Source of the DNA: Stenotrophomonas maltophilia R551-3
GTDB lineage: Bacteria; Pseudomonadota; Gammaproteobacteria; Xanthomonadales; Xanthomonadaceae
Assembly: GCF_000020665.1 (NCBI RefSeq)
Contig: NC_011071.1
Span: forward strand, 1,540,501 to 1,604,500
DNA: 64,000 nt
Reading direction: 5' to 3'
This document shows, in pieces, positions 9,456 through 17,914 of the stretch (position 1 is the first letter of the stretch; each line of letters begins with the position of its first letter). Below the pieces are notes generated by a model. The model made no database searches. It was not told the DNA's origin and saw nothing but the letters and a program-made list of their open reading frames with translations. The position numbers and the translations under genes are program-made.

Positions 9456-10076
9456 TTAAGCCGCTGCCAGCTCCGCATCAATCTGACGCGAACGGTCAAA
9501 GGCGGTCATCGCACTCATTCGCGCGATGTAGTCAGCCGTGGCCGGCGCCGGCTGCACCAGGCCGAAGGCGGTGGTCCAGGCCAGCGCATTGCCCCACAGC
9601 ACGTCGGCGGCGCTCATCGTCTCGCCGAGCAGGTACGGCCCCTGTGCCAGCTGGGCTTCGATCACCTGCAGCACCGTCTCCGCGTCGTTGTAGGGCGACA
9701 TCAGGCGCGGCGGCGGCTCGCGGTGCATTGCCTTGTCGATCATCGCCGGCTCGAAACAGGCGCCGTAGAAGGCCATCCAGCGCAGGTAGGGGCCGCGCAG
9801 GGCGTCGCCGATCGGCGGGGCCAGCCCGGCTTCCGGGTACAGGTCGGCCAGGTACAGGTAGATCGCCACCTGTTCGGTCACCAGTGCGCCGTTGTGGACG
9901 ATGGCCGGCACCTTGCCCATCGGGTTGATGGCCAGGTAGGCCGGGGCCAGGTTGGCGCCGGCCTTCAGGTCCAGCACCTGCATGCGGTAGTCGGCACCCA
10001 GCGCTTCGAGCAGGGCCACGGCGCCGCTCGAGCGTGAACGGGCGGCGTGGTACAGGGTGATCTGGCGGGATGTCAT
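9456..10076 (-). CDS. Glutathione S-transferase family protein
   Basis: 206 residues. The N-terminal thioredoxin-like domain begins ITLYHAARSRSSGAVALLEAL, where the Ser pair near residue 11-12 is the likely glutathione-activating site. It contains the cis-Pro segment GKVPAIV and the ligand pair ALVTEQVAI (E-Q in place of the usual E-S). An all-helical C-terminal domain follows. Start ATG 10076-10074 has AAGGAG seven bases upstream. The gene is divergent from a WYL regulator (80 bp apart), which probably controls it. The substrate is unknown. Confidence 0.9.
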   Translation of the reverse strand: MTSRQITLYHAARSRSSGAVALLEALGADYRMQVLDLKAGANLAPAYLAINPMGKVPAIVHNGALVTEQVAIYLYLADLYPEAGLAPPIGDALRGPYLRWMAFYGACFEPAMIDKAMHREPPPRLMSPYNDAETVLQVIEAQLAQGPYLLGETMSAADVLWGNALAWTTAFGLVQPAPATADYIARMSAMTAFDRSRQIDAELAAA

Positions 10077-10156
10077 GGCATTGCTCCTTGCGGTGGGTGG
10101 TGAACTGGAGCTCATCCTGGGGCACTATTGCGGACGACTTCTGTCCTCGATCCTTC

Positions 10157-11125
10157 ATGCGCCATACCGCCCATCGACTGCTGCGCCTGATCGCCCTGCT
10201 GCAGGCCCGCCGCCAGTGGTCCGGGGCCGAACTGGCCGAGCGCATGGGTGTGGACCGGCGCAGCATCCGCCGTGACATCGAGCGCCTGCGCGAGCTGGGT
10301 TACCCGGTACAGGCCTCGGCCGGCGTTGGTGGCGGCTACCAGCTGGGGTCCGGCGCGCCGGTGTTGCCGATGCTGCTGGACGAGGAGGAGGCGACCACCC
10401 TGGCCATCGCGCTGCGTGCGGCCTCGGCCACCGTCGCCGGGATCGACGACACCGCGCGTGGGCTGCTGTCCAAGCTCGACCCGCTGGTGCCGGCCCGCCG
10501 TCGCCAGCAGGCGGGCGAGGTGCATGCAGCGACGGCTACCCTGTCCGATCTTCCGTCAACCGATGCACGCCTGCTGGGCCGGCTGGCCCTGCATTGCCGG
10601 CAGGCGGCGCGGCTGGCCTTCGAGTACCGCAGTGCGCAGGACGCGGTGACCCAGCGCGAGGTCGAGGCCCAGCATCTGGTCAATTACGGTCGGCGCTGGT
10701 ACCTGCTGGCCTGGGATCTGGGGCGCCAGGACTGGCGCACCCTGCGCGTGGACCGGATGGGCGCGGTACGCGAATGCTCCGAGCCGGGCATGCACCGACG
10801 CACCCCGGCACCGCCGGATGTAATGGTGCGGCAGGCAGTCAGCCAGGCCCCGTTCGCGCTGCAGGCGATCCTGCGCCTGGCCGGCAGCCGCGCCGAGCTG
10901 GAAGGGCGCATTCCGCCGTGGTGCGGCGTGCTGGAGGCCGATGGCGCCGACCATTGCCTGCTGCGCATGGGCGCCGAGAGCCGCGGCATGATGCTGGCGC
11001 AGATCCTCAGCCTGGACCGCGTGCCGGTGGCGCTGTGGACCACGCCACCGGGTCTGCGCGACGAGCTGGCGCAGCGCCTGGCTGGGCTGGGGCAGGTGTT
11101 GGCTGTGGCGCCGGTCACAGCCTGA
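10157..11125 (+). CDS. YafY-family HTH/WYL transcriptional regulator
   Basis: 322 residues. An N-terminal DeoR-like winged helix-turn-helix (residues ~4-58: LLRLIALLQARRQWSGAEL, then VDRRSIRRDIERLRELGYPV) is followed by a WYL domain; RRWYLLAWDL carries the name-giving triad near residue 180. A WCX-type C-terminal domain ends the protein. Proteins of this kind sense a ligand through WYL and act as repressors or activators. Start ATG 10157 gives the standard N-terminus. It faces the GST gene across 80 bp; control of that gene is inference. Confidence 0.92.
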   Translation: MRHTAHRLLRLIALLQARRQWSGAELAERMGVDRRSIRRDIERLRELGYPVQASAGVGGGYQLGSGAPVLPMLLDEEEATTLAIALRAASATVAGIDDTARGLLSKLDPLVPARRRQQAGEVHAATATLSDLPSTDARLLGRLALHCRQAARLAFEYRSAQDAVTQREVEAQHLVNYGRRWYLLAWDLGRQDWRTLRVDRMGAVRECSEPGMHRRTPAPPDVMVRQAVSQAPFALQAILRLAGSRAELEGRIPPWCGVLEADGADHCLLRMGAESRGMMLAQILSLDRVPVALWTTPPGLRDELAQRLAGLGQVLAVAPVTA

Positions 11126-11171
11126 GCCGCATCGCTTGGCAAGCTCCGGCGAAGCTGGGACACTCGCCGCC

Positions 11172-12086
11172 ATGAAGGGGATACTGGGGACAACGGCGAT
11201 CATCATCGCTGCGCTGACCGCTGCGCCGGCCAGCGCCGGCAGCCTGTACAAGTGCCAGGGTGCCGACGGCGTCACCAGTTATGTCAGCAAGCGTGTAGCC
11301 GGGGCCCGCTGCAGCACCATCAGCTACAGCCGCGATACCCGCCCGGCACCGCGCCCGGTGGTTTCCGCGCCGAAACCGTCTCCGGCCACCGTGGCCAGCA
11401 TCGAGCGCAATCCGGTCGCTGTGGCGGCCAGTGCGGCAGCACCGGCCGTGGCTGGGCCAGCACCTGCAGCTGCTCCCGCGCCCCAGGCCACCCCACGTGG
11501 CGGCCGCATGGTCAGCGGGCAGGTCTATTCCTTCATGAAGGATGGGGTGCGCCACTACACCAGCGCCCGGCCGACCCAGGTGGCCAATCTCGGCCCGGTG
11601 CGCACCATCCGCTACAGCTTCATGGAGCGCTGCTACGCCTGCGGGGTCAACCCGCGCGTGGACTTTGGCACGGTGCGCTTGAACACCACCGCGTTCCAGA
11701 GCGAGATCACCTCGGCCGCACGCGAGTTCGGCGTCGACGAGGCGGTGGTGCGCGCGATCATCCATGCCGAGTCGGCCTACAACCCGACCGCGCTCAGCCG
11801 CGCGGGTGCGCAGGGCCTGATGCAGCTGATGCCGCCCACCGCCGCCCGCTTCGGGGTCGGTGATTCCTACGATGCCGGGCAGAACATCCGCGGCGGCGTG
11901 CAGTATCTTGCGTGGCTGCTGAAACGCTTCAATGGCGACCTGACCCTGGCCGCCGCCGGCTACAACGCCGGCGAAGGTGCGGTCGACCGCCACGGTGGCG
12001 TGCCGCCTTACAGCGAAACCCAGTACTACGTGCGCCGGGTCGGCCAGCTGGCCGAGCGTTACCGCACCGCCCTGAGTCACCAGTAG
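11172..12086 (+). CDS. Lytic transglycosylase (SLT domain) with N-terminal DUF4124
   Basis: 304 residues. A signal peptide (cleavage after APASA, ~residue 22) is followed by a DUF4124-like segment (LYKCQGADGVTSYVSKR), an Ala/Pro-rich linker, and a second short segment with YSFMKDGVRHYTSARP. The C-terminal SLT domain carries the catalytic Glu in IIHAESAYNPTALS and the supporting motifs GLMQLMPPTAARFGV and AAGYNAGEGAV. It cleaves peptidoglycan glycan strands in the periplasm. Two CxxC-like Cys (ERCYACGVN) sit before the SLT domain. Start ATG 11172 was chosen for the signal peptide. Confidence 0.92.
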   Translation: MKGILGTTAIIIAALTAAPASAGSLYKCQGADGVTSYVSKRVAGARCSTISYSRDTRPAPRPVVSAPKPSPATVASIERNPVAVAASAAAPAVAGPAPAAAPAPQATPRGGRMVSGQVYSFMKDGVRHYTSARPTQVANLGPVRTIRYSFMERCYACGVNPRVDFGTVRLNTTAFQSEITSAAREFGVDEAVVRAIIHAESAYNPTALSRAGAQGLMQLMPPTAARFGVGDSYDAGQNIRGGVQYLAWLLKRFNGDLTLAAAGYNAGEGAVDRHGGVPPYSETQYYVRRVGQLAERYRTALSHQ

Positions 12087-12100
12087 GTGCCGTTAACGGG

Positions 12101-12160
12101 TGGGTGCCGACCGTTGGTCGGCACTCATTTGAAAGGTAGTGCCGGCCGCTGGCCGGCAAC
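12101..12160. repeat. SMAG-type palindrome pair
   Basis: GTGCCGACC-GTT-GGTCGGCAC (12103-12123) is followed by GGTAGTGCCGGCC-GCT-GGCCGGCA (12135-12158). Both palindromes lie in the 211-bp space between the transglycosylase gene and petA. The second carries a proper GTAG flank. Confidence 0.8.
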
Positions 12161-12186
12161 CCCGCAATCAATGTTGTTGCAATGCG

Positions 12187-12216
12187 TTGTGTGGCGCGCG
12201 ACGGTTCCGCTACACT
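12187..12216 (+). promoter_or_regulatory. Possible sigma-70 promoter of petABC
   Basis: TTGTGT at 12187-12192 and TACACT at 12211-12216 are separated by 18 bp. They lie 82 bp before the petA start. Both boxes deviate from consensus at two positions, so this is a weak prediction by eye. Confidence 0.35.
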
Positions 12217-12297
12217 CGGCCATGATTCAATGCGGCTCTGGCCCCCACCGGAACCGTTGGCAGCCTTAAAGCTACCTAATCAATATCGGAGTGCCGG

Positions 12298-12918
12298 ATG
12301 GCAAACGATGGGGTACACGATCCAGTCAACACCGGACGTCGGCGTTTTCTTTCTGCCACCACAGCCGTGGTGGGCGCCGTCGGCGTCGGATTCACCGCAG
12401 TCCCTTTCATCAAATCCTGGAATCCCAGTGCGCGGGCCAAGCTTGCCGGTGCACCTGTGGTGGCCGACATCAGCGCGCTGCAGGAAGGCCAACGCCTGAT
12501 CGTGGAATGGCGTGGCCAGCCGATCTGGATCGTCAAGCGGTCCAAGGCCATCCTCGACGCGCTGCATGGGCTGGATGGCCGTCTCAAGGACCCCGAGTCC
12601 GGTGAGAAGGACCAGCAGCCGGACTACGTGCTGAAGCAGAACCCCGAGCTGCGTTCGATCAAGCCGGACATTTCCGTGCTGGTCGGCCTGTGCACGCACC
12701 TGGGCTGCTCACCGGAAATGGTCGCCGAGATCCGGCCTGAACCCTACGACCCGCAGTGGAAGGGCGGCTACTTCTGCCCCTGCCACAAGTCGCGCTTCGA
12801 CATGTCCGGCCGTGTCTTCAAGGACGTGCCGGCGCCGATCAACCTGAAGGTGCCCGCGCACCACTACCAGGACGACAACACCATCATCATCGGTGTCGAT
12901 CCGCAGGGGGCTGCCTGA
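12298..12918 (+). CDS. petA: Ubiquinol-cytochrome c reductase Rieske iron-sulfur subunit
   Basis: 206 residues. The N-terminus has a twin-Arg signal-anchor (GRRRFLSATTAVVGAVGVGF), expected for a Tat-exported Rieske protein. The [2Fe-2S] ligands are in CTHLGCSP and CPCHKSRFDMSG near residues 131-165. It passes electrons from ubiquinol to cytochrome c1 in the bc1 complex (complex III). It is the first gene of petABC; its stop overlaps the cytochrome b start (TGATG). Confidence 0.97.
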   Translation: MANDGVHDPVNTGRRRFLSATTAVVGAVGVGFTAVPFIKSWNPSARAKLAGAPVVADISALQEGQRLIVEWRGQPIWIVKRSKAILDALHGLDGRLKDPESGEKDQQPDYVLKQNPELRSIKPDISVLVGLCTHLGCSPEMVAEIRPEPYDPQWKGGYFCPCHKSRFDMSGRVFKDVPAPINLKVPAHHYQDDNTIIIGVDPQGAA

Positions 12919-14177
12919 TGGCCAATATCCTCAGCCGTACCGCCAGCGGCGTGGCCGACTGGGTCAATGCCCGGGCACCGGGCCTGATGCCGGTGTACCG
13001 CAAGCACGTCAGCGAGTACTACGCGCCGAAGAACTTCAACATCTGGTACTACTTCGGTTCGCTGGCGCTGCTGGTGCTGGTCAACCAGATCGTCACCGGC
13101 ATCTTCCTGACGATGCACTACAAGACCAACGCCGCCGAGGCGTTCGGTTCCATCGAATACATCATGCGGGACGTGGAGTGGGGCTGGCTGATCCGCTACA
13201 TGCACTCCACCGGGGCCTCGCTGTTCTTCATCGTGGTCTACCTGCACATGTTCCGCGGCCTGCTGTACGGCAGTTACCAGAAGCCGCGCGAGCTGGTGTG
13301 GATTCTCGGCATGCTGATCTACCTGGTGCTGATGGCCGAAGCCTTCATGGGCTACGTGCTGCCGTGGGGCCAAATGTCGTTCTGGGGCGCCAAGGTGATC
13401 ATCTCGCTGTTCGGCGCCATCCCGGTGATCGGCAACGGCCTGACCGAATGGATCATGGGCGACTACCTGCCCAGTGATGCCACGCTCAACCGCTTCTTCG
13501 CACTGCATGTCATCGCCTTGCCGCTGGTGCTGCTGTTGCTGGTGGTGCTGCACCTGGGCGCGCTGCATGAAGTGGGGTCGAACAACCCGGACGGGGTGGA
13601 GATCAAGAAGGGGCCGAAGGGCAACCGCTGGTCGCCGAACGCACCGGCCGACGGCATCCCGTTCCACCCGTACTACACGCTCAAGGACGGTGTCGGCGCC
13701 GGCTTCCTGCTGATCATCGCGGCTTTCATCATCTTCTTCGCACCTGCATTCGGTGGCCTGTTCCTGGAGCACGACAACTTCACCGAGGCCAACCGCCTGG
13801 TGACCCCGGAGCACATCAAGCCGGTCTGGTACTACACCCCGTACTACGCGATGTTGCGGGTGGTGCCGAACAAGCTGGGTGGCGTGCTGGTGATGTTTTC
13901 GGCCATCGCCATCCTGTTCCTGGTGCCCTGGCTGGACCGCGCGCGGGTGAAGTCCTACCGCTACCGCGGCGTGCTCTCGAAGGTGCTGCTGGGCGTATTC
14001 GCGGTGTGCTTCGTCTGGCTCGGCGTGATCGGCTCCGGCCCGGGCACCGACGCGCATGAGACCTACATCGGGCGGGTGCTGACCTTCCTGTATTTCGCGT
14101 TCTTCATCACCATGCCGCTATGGACACGCTTGGACAAGACCAAGCCGGTACCGGAGAGGGTGACCACCCATGACTGA
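12918..14177 (+). CDS. petB: Cytochrome b of the bc1 complex
   Basis: 419 residues, eight hydrophobic helices. The four heme ligands lie in the two expected pairs (HSTGASLFFIVVYLHMFRG and HVIALPLVLLLLVVLHLG). The quinol-site PEWY equivalent is PVWYYTPYYAMLRVVPNK; here the motif reads PVWY, a conservative variant. Start ATG 12918 overlaps the petA stop, and the end overlaps petC by 8 bp. It catalyses the Q-cycle in the inner membrane. Confidence 0.96.
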   Translation: MANILSRTASGVADWVNARAPGLMPVYRKHVSEYYAPKNFNIWYYFGSLALLVLVNQIVTGIFLTMHYKTNAAEAFGSIEYIMRDVEWGWLIRYMHSTGASLFFIVVYLHMFRGLLYGSYQKPRELVWILGMLIYLVLMAEAFMGYVLPWGQMSFWGAKVIISLFGAIPVIGNGLTEWIMGDYLPSDATLNRFFALHVIALPLVLLLLVVLHLGALHEVGSNNPDGVEIKKGPKGNRWSPNAPADGIPFHPYYTLKDGVGAGFLLIIAAFIIFFAPAFGGLFLEHDNFTEANRLVTPEHIKPVWYYTPYYAMLRVVPNKLGGVLVMFSAIAILFLVPWLDRARVKSYRYRGVLSKVLLGVFAVCFVWLGVIGSGPGTDAHETYIGRVLTFLYFAFFITMPLWTRLDKTKPVPERVTTHD

Positions 14178-14919
14178 GCGCTGGATGGTCCGGCTGGCCC
14201 TGGCGGCCACCCTGATGCTGGGAAGTTTCCTGGCCTCCGCCGCCGAAGGCGGCACCAAACTGCTGCAGGCCGGCAACGACCTCGGTGACCGCGCATCGCT
14301 GCAGCGCGGCGCGCAGCTGTACATGAACTACTGCTCCGGCTGCCATGCGCTGAAGTACCTGCGCTATTCGCGGATGGCGCAGGACCTGGGCCTGACCGAA
14401 GAGGAGGTGATGAACAACCTCAACTTCACCGGTTCGGCGATCGGTGACCCGATCCCGGTGGCAATGCCCAAGGAAAACGCCGAAAAGTGGTTCGGCAAGA
14501 TGCCGCCGGACCTCAGCCTGATCTCGCGCGTGCGTGGCAGCGACTGGGTCTACACCTACCTCAAGTCGTTCTATCTGGACAGCAGCCGGCCGCTGGGCTG
14601 GAACAACGCGCTGTTCGCCAACGCCTCCATGCCCAATCCGCTGTGGGAAATGCAGGGCCTGCAGCACGCCGTGCACGGAAAGCCGGAAGCGCCGGGCATG
14701 GACCCGCCGGTGACCGGCCTGCGCCTGGAAACGCCAGGCAACGTCGATGCCGGCCAGTACGACCAGGCCGTGCGGGACATCACCAACTTCCTCGAATATG
14801 CCGGTGAACCGGCCGCACTCAAGCGCCAGCAGCTGGGCGTGTGGGTGATCCTGTTCCTGGCCCTGTTGACCTTCCTGCTGTACCTGCTGAAGAAGGAATA
14901 CTGGAAGGACGTTCACTGA
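14170..14919 (+). CDS. petC: Cytochrome c1 of the bc1 complex
   Basis: 249 residues. Signal peptide to ~residue 24 (LASAAEGG); the heme c site CSGCH is near residue 56; the methionine ligand is probably in the PVAMPKENAEKWFG region or further on. A C-terminal membrane anchor (LGVWVILFLALLTFLLYLLKK) is followed by a basic end. It accepts electrons from the Rieske protein and gives them to soluble cytochrome c. Its start lies within the end of petB (8-bp overlap). Confidence 0.96.
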   Translation: MTERWMVRLALAATLMLGSFLASAAEGGTKLLQAGNDLGDRASLQRGAQLYMNYCSGCHALKYLRYSRMAQDLGLTEEEVMNNLNFTGSAIGDPIPVAMPKENAEKWFGKMPPDLSLISRVRGSDWVYTYLKSFYLDSSRPLGWNNALFANASMPNPLWEMQGLQHAVHGKPEAPGMDPPVTGLRLETPGNVDAGQYDQAVRDITNFLEYAGEPAALKRQQLGVWVILFLALLTFLLYLLKKEYWKDVH

Positions 14920-15053
14920 TTCTGCCGCCGGCCATCGCACGGGCCTATTGGCTTTTGTGATGGTCGGTTGCACACTCGGGGAGGAGTCGATCGCTGGCAC
15001 GGTGCCGGCGGCGCCGATGCGGCAGGCGGTCTCCTGTCGTGGGAGAGCCTTTG

Positions 15054-15689
15054 ATGGCGGCGAGCGTACGCATGCGCAATACACTGACGCTGTTTTCCTC
15101 GAACGACGACGTACTGTGCCACCGTGTACGCCTGGTCCTGGCGGCCAAGGGTGTGAGCTTCGATTTCGTTCCGGTCGATCCGCAGAACCCGCCCGAAGAC
15201 CTGATCGACCTCAATCCGTACCACTCGGTGCCGACCCTGGTCGAGCGCGAGCTGGTGCTGTACGCGGCGTCGGTGGTCAGCGAATACCTCGATGAGCGCT
15301 ATCCGCATCCGCCGCTGATGCCGGTTGATCCGTTGTCGCGTGCCCGCATCCGGTTGGCCATGCTGCGCATCGAGCACGACTGGGTGCCGCAGGTGCAGGC
15401 CATCCAGCTGGGCAACAAGACCCAGGCCGAAGCGGGGCGCAAGCGCCTGAAAGAACTGCTGACGGCCTCGCTGCCACTGTTCAAGGCCAGCAAGTTCTTC
15501 CTCAACCCGGAAATGAGTCTTGCCGACTGCGCGATGGCCCCGATCATCTGGCGGCTGCAGTCGCTGGATGTGCCGCTGCCGAAGGACGGCAAGGCGATCG
15601 AGGACTACGGCAACCGCATCTTCCGTCACCCTGGTTTCATCCGCAGCCTGACCGATCAGGAAAAGAAACTGCGCGATCTGCCGGTCTGA
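15054..15689 (+). CDS. sspA: Stringent starvation protein A (GST-fold RNA polymerase-associated)
   Basis: 211 residues with a GST fold: a thioredoxin-like N-terminal half (TLFSSNDDVLCHRVRLVLAAKG, NPYHSVPTLVERELVLYAASVVSEYLD) and a helical C-terminal half. The catalytic GST residue is absent, as in SspA, and the conserved surface segment around the cis-Pro (HSVPTLV) is present. SspA binds RNA polymerase and alters transcription under starvation. GGGAGA lies 8 bp before ATG 15054. It sits between petC and sspB, the usual order in this group. Confidence 0.93.
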   Translation: MAASVRMRNTLTLFSSNDDVLCHRVRLVLAAKGVSFDFVPVDPQNPPEDLIDLNPYHSVPTLVERELVLYAASVVSEYLDERYPHPPLMPVDPLSRARIRLAMLRIEHDWVPQVQAIQLGNKTQAEAGRKRLKELLTASLPLFKASKFFLNPEMSLADCAMAPIIWRLQSLDVPLPKDGKAIEDYGNRIFRHPGFIRSLTDQEKKLRDLPV

Positions 15690-15773
15690 TCCCGTGCGGG
15701 ATTACCCGTCTGCACGCCGACCGGCGTGCAGGCGATCTGCCCCGGCAGGGCGCCGGGCGCGTACACTTCACGC

Positions 15774-16226
15774 ATGACCGAAGACTTCTTCCACATGACC
15801 AGCCACCGCCCGTACCTGCTGCGGGCGCTGGTGGAATGGATCAACGACAACCAGCTGACCCCGCACATCCTGGTCGACGCCGGCGTCCCCGGCGTGCAGG
15901 TCCCGCCTTCGGCGGTCAAGGATGGCCGGGTCGTGCTCAACATCGCCGAGCGCGCCGTCGTGCGGCTGATGATCGACAACGAGATGGTGAGCTTCTCGGC
16001 GCGCTTCTCGGGCACCAGCTATCCGGTGCAGGTGCCGATCAGTGCCGTGCTGGCCGTCTACGCCCGCGAGACCGGGCAGGGCATGGCGTTGCCGGATGAC
16101 ATTCCCGGCGCCGAAACCGCGCCGACCAGCGACGAGCTGTTGCACGACGAGGACACGCCGCCGGACGATACGCCGCCGGCCAACCCACCGCCGAAGGGGC
16201 GCCCGAACCTGCGCGTGGTCAAGTAA
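15774..16226 (+). CDS. sspB: ClpXP protease specificity-enhancing factor SspB
   Basis: 150 residues. The folded domain (residues ~9-110) begins HRPYLLRALVEWINDNQLTPHILVDA and includes the ssrA-tag binding strands (VVLNIAERAVVRLMIDNEMVSFSARFSG). The tail is Pro/Asp-rich and ends GRPNLRVVK, the ClpX-docking XB motif. SspB delivers ssrA-tagged proteins to ClpXP. Start ATG 15774 gives the family N-terminus. A Rho-independent terminator follows at once. Confidence 0.96.
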   Translation: MTEDFFHMTSHRPYLLRALVEWINDNQLTPHILVDAGVPGVQVPPSAVKDGRVVLNIAERAVVRLMIDNEMVSFSARFSGTSYPVQVPISAVLAVYARETGQGMALPDDIPGAETAPTSDELLHDEDTPPDDTPPANPPPKGRPNLRVVK

Positions 16227-16234
16227 CCTAGCCG

Positions 16235-16261
16235 ACGCCGCCCCTCAAGGGCGGCGTTTTT
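16235..16261 (+). terminator. Rho-independent terminator after sspB
   Basis: CGCCGCCC-CTCAA-GGGCGGCG forms an 8-bp GC stem directly followed by TTTTTCG. It starts 9 bp after the sspB stop codon and probably ends the sspA-sspB transcript. Confidence 0.9.
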
Positions 16262-16314
16262 CGTTTAATGGCGTAGCGCTGGGTGCCGTCAGGTTGTGGG
16301 GGCGAGATGGGGCG

Positions 16315-16378
16315 GATGCCGACCGTTGGTCGGCACACCGATGCCGCTGTGCTCGCCGGGCATGGTCCGGCGCTACCG
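16315..16378. repeat. SMAG-type palindrome pair
   Basis: ATGCCGACC-GTT-GGTCGGCA (16316-16335) and GCCGGGC-ATG-GTCCGGC followed by GCTACC (about 16354-16376) lie between the sspB terminator and the convergent DUF3301 gene. The second copy has the GTAG flank in inverted orientation and one mismatch in its stem. Confidence 0.75.
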
Positions 16379-16379
16379 C

Positions 16380-16730
16380 CTAGATGTCCTCGGCATCATC
16401 CACGTCCGCACGGATCTGGCTGATCCGTGCTGCACCCGGTCCAGTGAACGAAATCAGCTGATCGCCGCGCAGCACCATGCGCCCGACATGGCGGTCGATG
16501 CCATCGTAGGAATACTCGAACTTGAAGGTGCGCTCGAAACCGAGCCGGCCGTCCTCGCCGCGCGACAGGCGCAGGCCGGTAGCGTGCACCGCCTGGTCCA
16601 GCCATTGCACGTCGGCGGCACGGCAGGCGTTGCGGCCCAGCTCGACCGCGCGCTCGGCAGCCGAACGCGCAGCGTTCCAGAAGAAGTAGATGATTCCGCC
16701 GGCAATCAGCAACAGCAGCAGGGTGGGCAT
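16380..16730 (-). CDS. DUF3301 family membrane-anchored protein
   Basis: 116 residues. One N-terminal membrane helix (LLLLLIAGGIIYFFW) is followed by the DUF3301 pattern: RNACRAADVQWLDQAVHATGLRL, then a strand-rich part with RTFKFEYSYDG. The domain is predicted cytoplasmic or periplasmic beside the membrane; its function is unknown. Start ATG 16730-16728 (MPTLLLLL) is preferred over the longer frame from 16760. The gene lies 67 bp downstream of the DUF2272-like gene on the same strand. Confidence 0.8.
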   Translation of the reverse strand: MPTLLLLLIAGGIIYFFWNAARSAAERAVELGRNACRAADVQWLDQAVHATGLRLSRGEDGRLGFERTFKFEYSYDGIDRHVGRMVLRGDQLISFTGPGAARISQIRADVDDAEDI

Positions 16731-16797
16731 GGGGTCAGCCGTCAGATGTCGATCCCGCAAAGATGGCGGCGAACGCGCGCTGGATCAAGCGCGGGAT

Positions 16798-17799
16798 TCA
16801 ACGCGTTGGCTGCGCGCCGCCCGAGAGCGGTTGCGGCGGCATGACGACCGGCTGCGGCGCGGGTGCGGGCTGCATCGGCGTTGCTGTTGGTGTGGGCATC
16901 ACCAACGGCGCGGTTGCGGTCAGCTGCAGTAGTGCCGCCCAGTCCTGGCGGTTGAAGCTGCACTCGTCCTCGCGGCCCGGCGTGCAGCTGGGATCGATGC
17001 CGGTGCTGTTGCGCTCACGCGCCGGCGGTAGCTGGATCAGGCCGGTGCGGTCCAGCGGCAGCAGGCGCATCGCCACGGTGTTCATCACATTGCCGCCGAC
17101 CAGGTACAGCGTCTGGTCGCCGCCGAGATTGGCCGCGACCACCACTTCGCAATGCGACTTCCAGTGGCCGACCGAGCCATTGCCCAGTGCCTGTACCAGC
17201 CCGCTGTAGCTGAGCGTGCTGCTGCGGTCGCGCAGGAAGCACAGAAGGTCGCCCGGCGCTGGCTTGGCCGTGGCCGGGTCGACCAGCCGGTAGGGCACGC
17301 CTGACGGGCCGCCCTGGTAGGCGGCACGGATGTAGTCGATATGGCGCGGCGAGGTGTTGAAGCCAGGGACGCCGGCACGCACCATCACCCAGGAAATGAA
17401 CGCCGCCGACCACGGATTGTCGACCAGGAAGGCGCGGCAGTCGCTGTCGGTGTAGCGCGTACCCAGCGGGGCCAGGCAACTGCTGGCGCCGGCGATGCTG
17501 CCCATCGCGTTGAGCGTGCCGCTGTCACGCCAGTAGCCGGCCACGCGCCGCCAGGCGATCAGGCCGTTGTCGGCAAGGTGGTCGCTTTCTGCTTCGGTGA
17601 CGCTGAGGCTGGCGGCGCGCCCATCGCGGTCGATGAAGGGCCGGTACCAGAGCCGATGCTCATTGCAGGCGGTGTTGCGGACGGCCACCGCCAAGGGGCT
17701 CAGGCCAAAGCGTGGCGGCACATCGCAGGCTTCGGCGGCAGCCGCGGACAAGGGGGCAGCTGCCAGCAGCAGGCAGGCAGGCAAGAGCATCCGGCGCAT
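16798..17799 (-). CDS. Exported DUF2272-like protein
   Basis: 333 residues with a signal peptide (cleavage after LSAAAA, ~residue 22). The central part (LWYRPFIDRDGRAASLSVTEAESDHLADNGLIAWRRV in two pieces) resembles the DUF2272 family as I remember it; the segment PWSAAFISWVMVRAGV and GDLLCFLRD with HWKSHCEVVV suggest an NlpC/P60-CHAP-like thiol fold with a His, though the usual catalytic Cys position is occupied by Ser/Ala. The C-terminus is low complexity, Pro/Thr/Gln-rich. Function unknown; periplasmic by inference. Confidence 0.6.
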   Translation of the reverse strand: MRRMLLPACLLLAAAPLSAAAAEACDVPPRFGLSPLAVAVRNTACNEHRLWYRPFIDRDGRAASLSVTEAESDHLADNGLIAWRRVAGYWRDSGTLNAMGSIAGASSCLAPLGTRYTDSDCRAFLVDNPWSAAFISWVMVRAGVPGFNTSPRHIDYIRAAYQGGPSGVPYRLVDPATAKPAPGDLLCFLRDRSSTLSYSGLVQALGNGSVGHWKSHCEVVVAANLGGDQTLYLVGGNVMNTVAMRLLPLDRTGLIQLPPARERNSTGIDPSCTPGREDECSFNRQDWAALLQLTATAPLVMPTPTATPMQPAPAPQPVVMPPQPLSGGAQPTR

Positions 17800-17863
17800 G
17801 CGCGGCTCCTGTGGGGGATGGCCGCAGCGTCGCAGTGCCGTCGTGAACGCCGGGTGTGAGATC

Positions 17864-17904
17864 GGGGTCAGATCCCTTTTCCCGAGGAAAAGGGATCTGA
17901 CCCC
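17864..17904. repeat. Perfect 17-bp palindrome with GGGGTCAGATCCC core
   Basis: The arm GGGGTCAGATCCCTTTT (17864-17880) and its exact complement (17888-17904) flank a 7-base loop, CCCGAGG. Read on the minus strand it lies between nadC and the DUF2272-like gene, where it may act as a terminator. Related, less perfect copies lie at 28149-28177 and 55353-55391, so this is a second dispersed repeat family besides SMAG. Confidence 0.85.
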
Positions 17905-17914
17905 AGCCCCGGCC

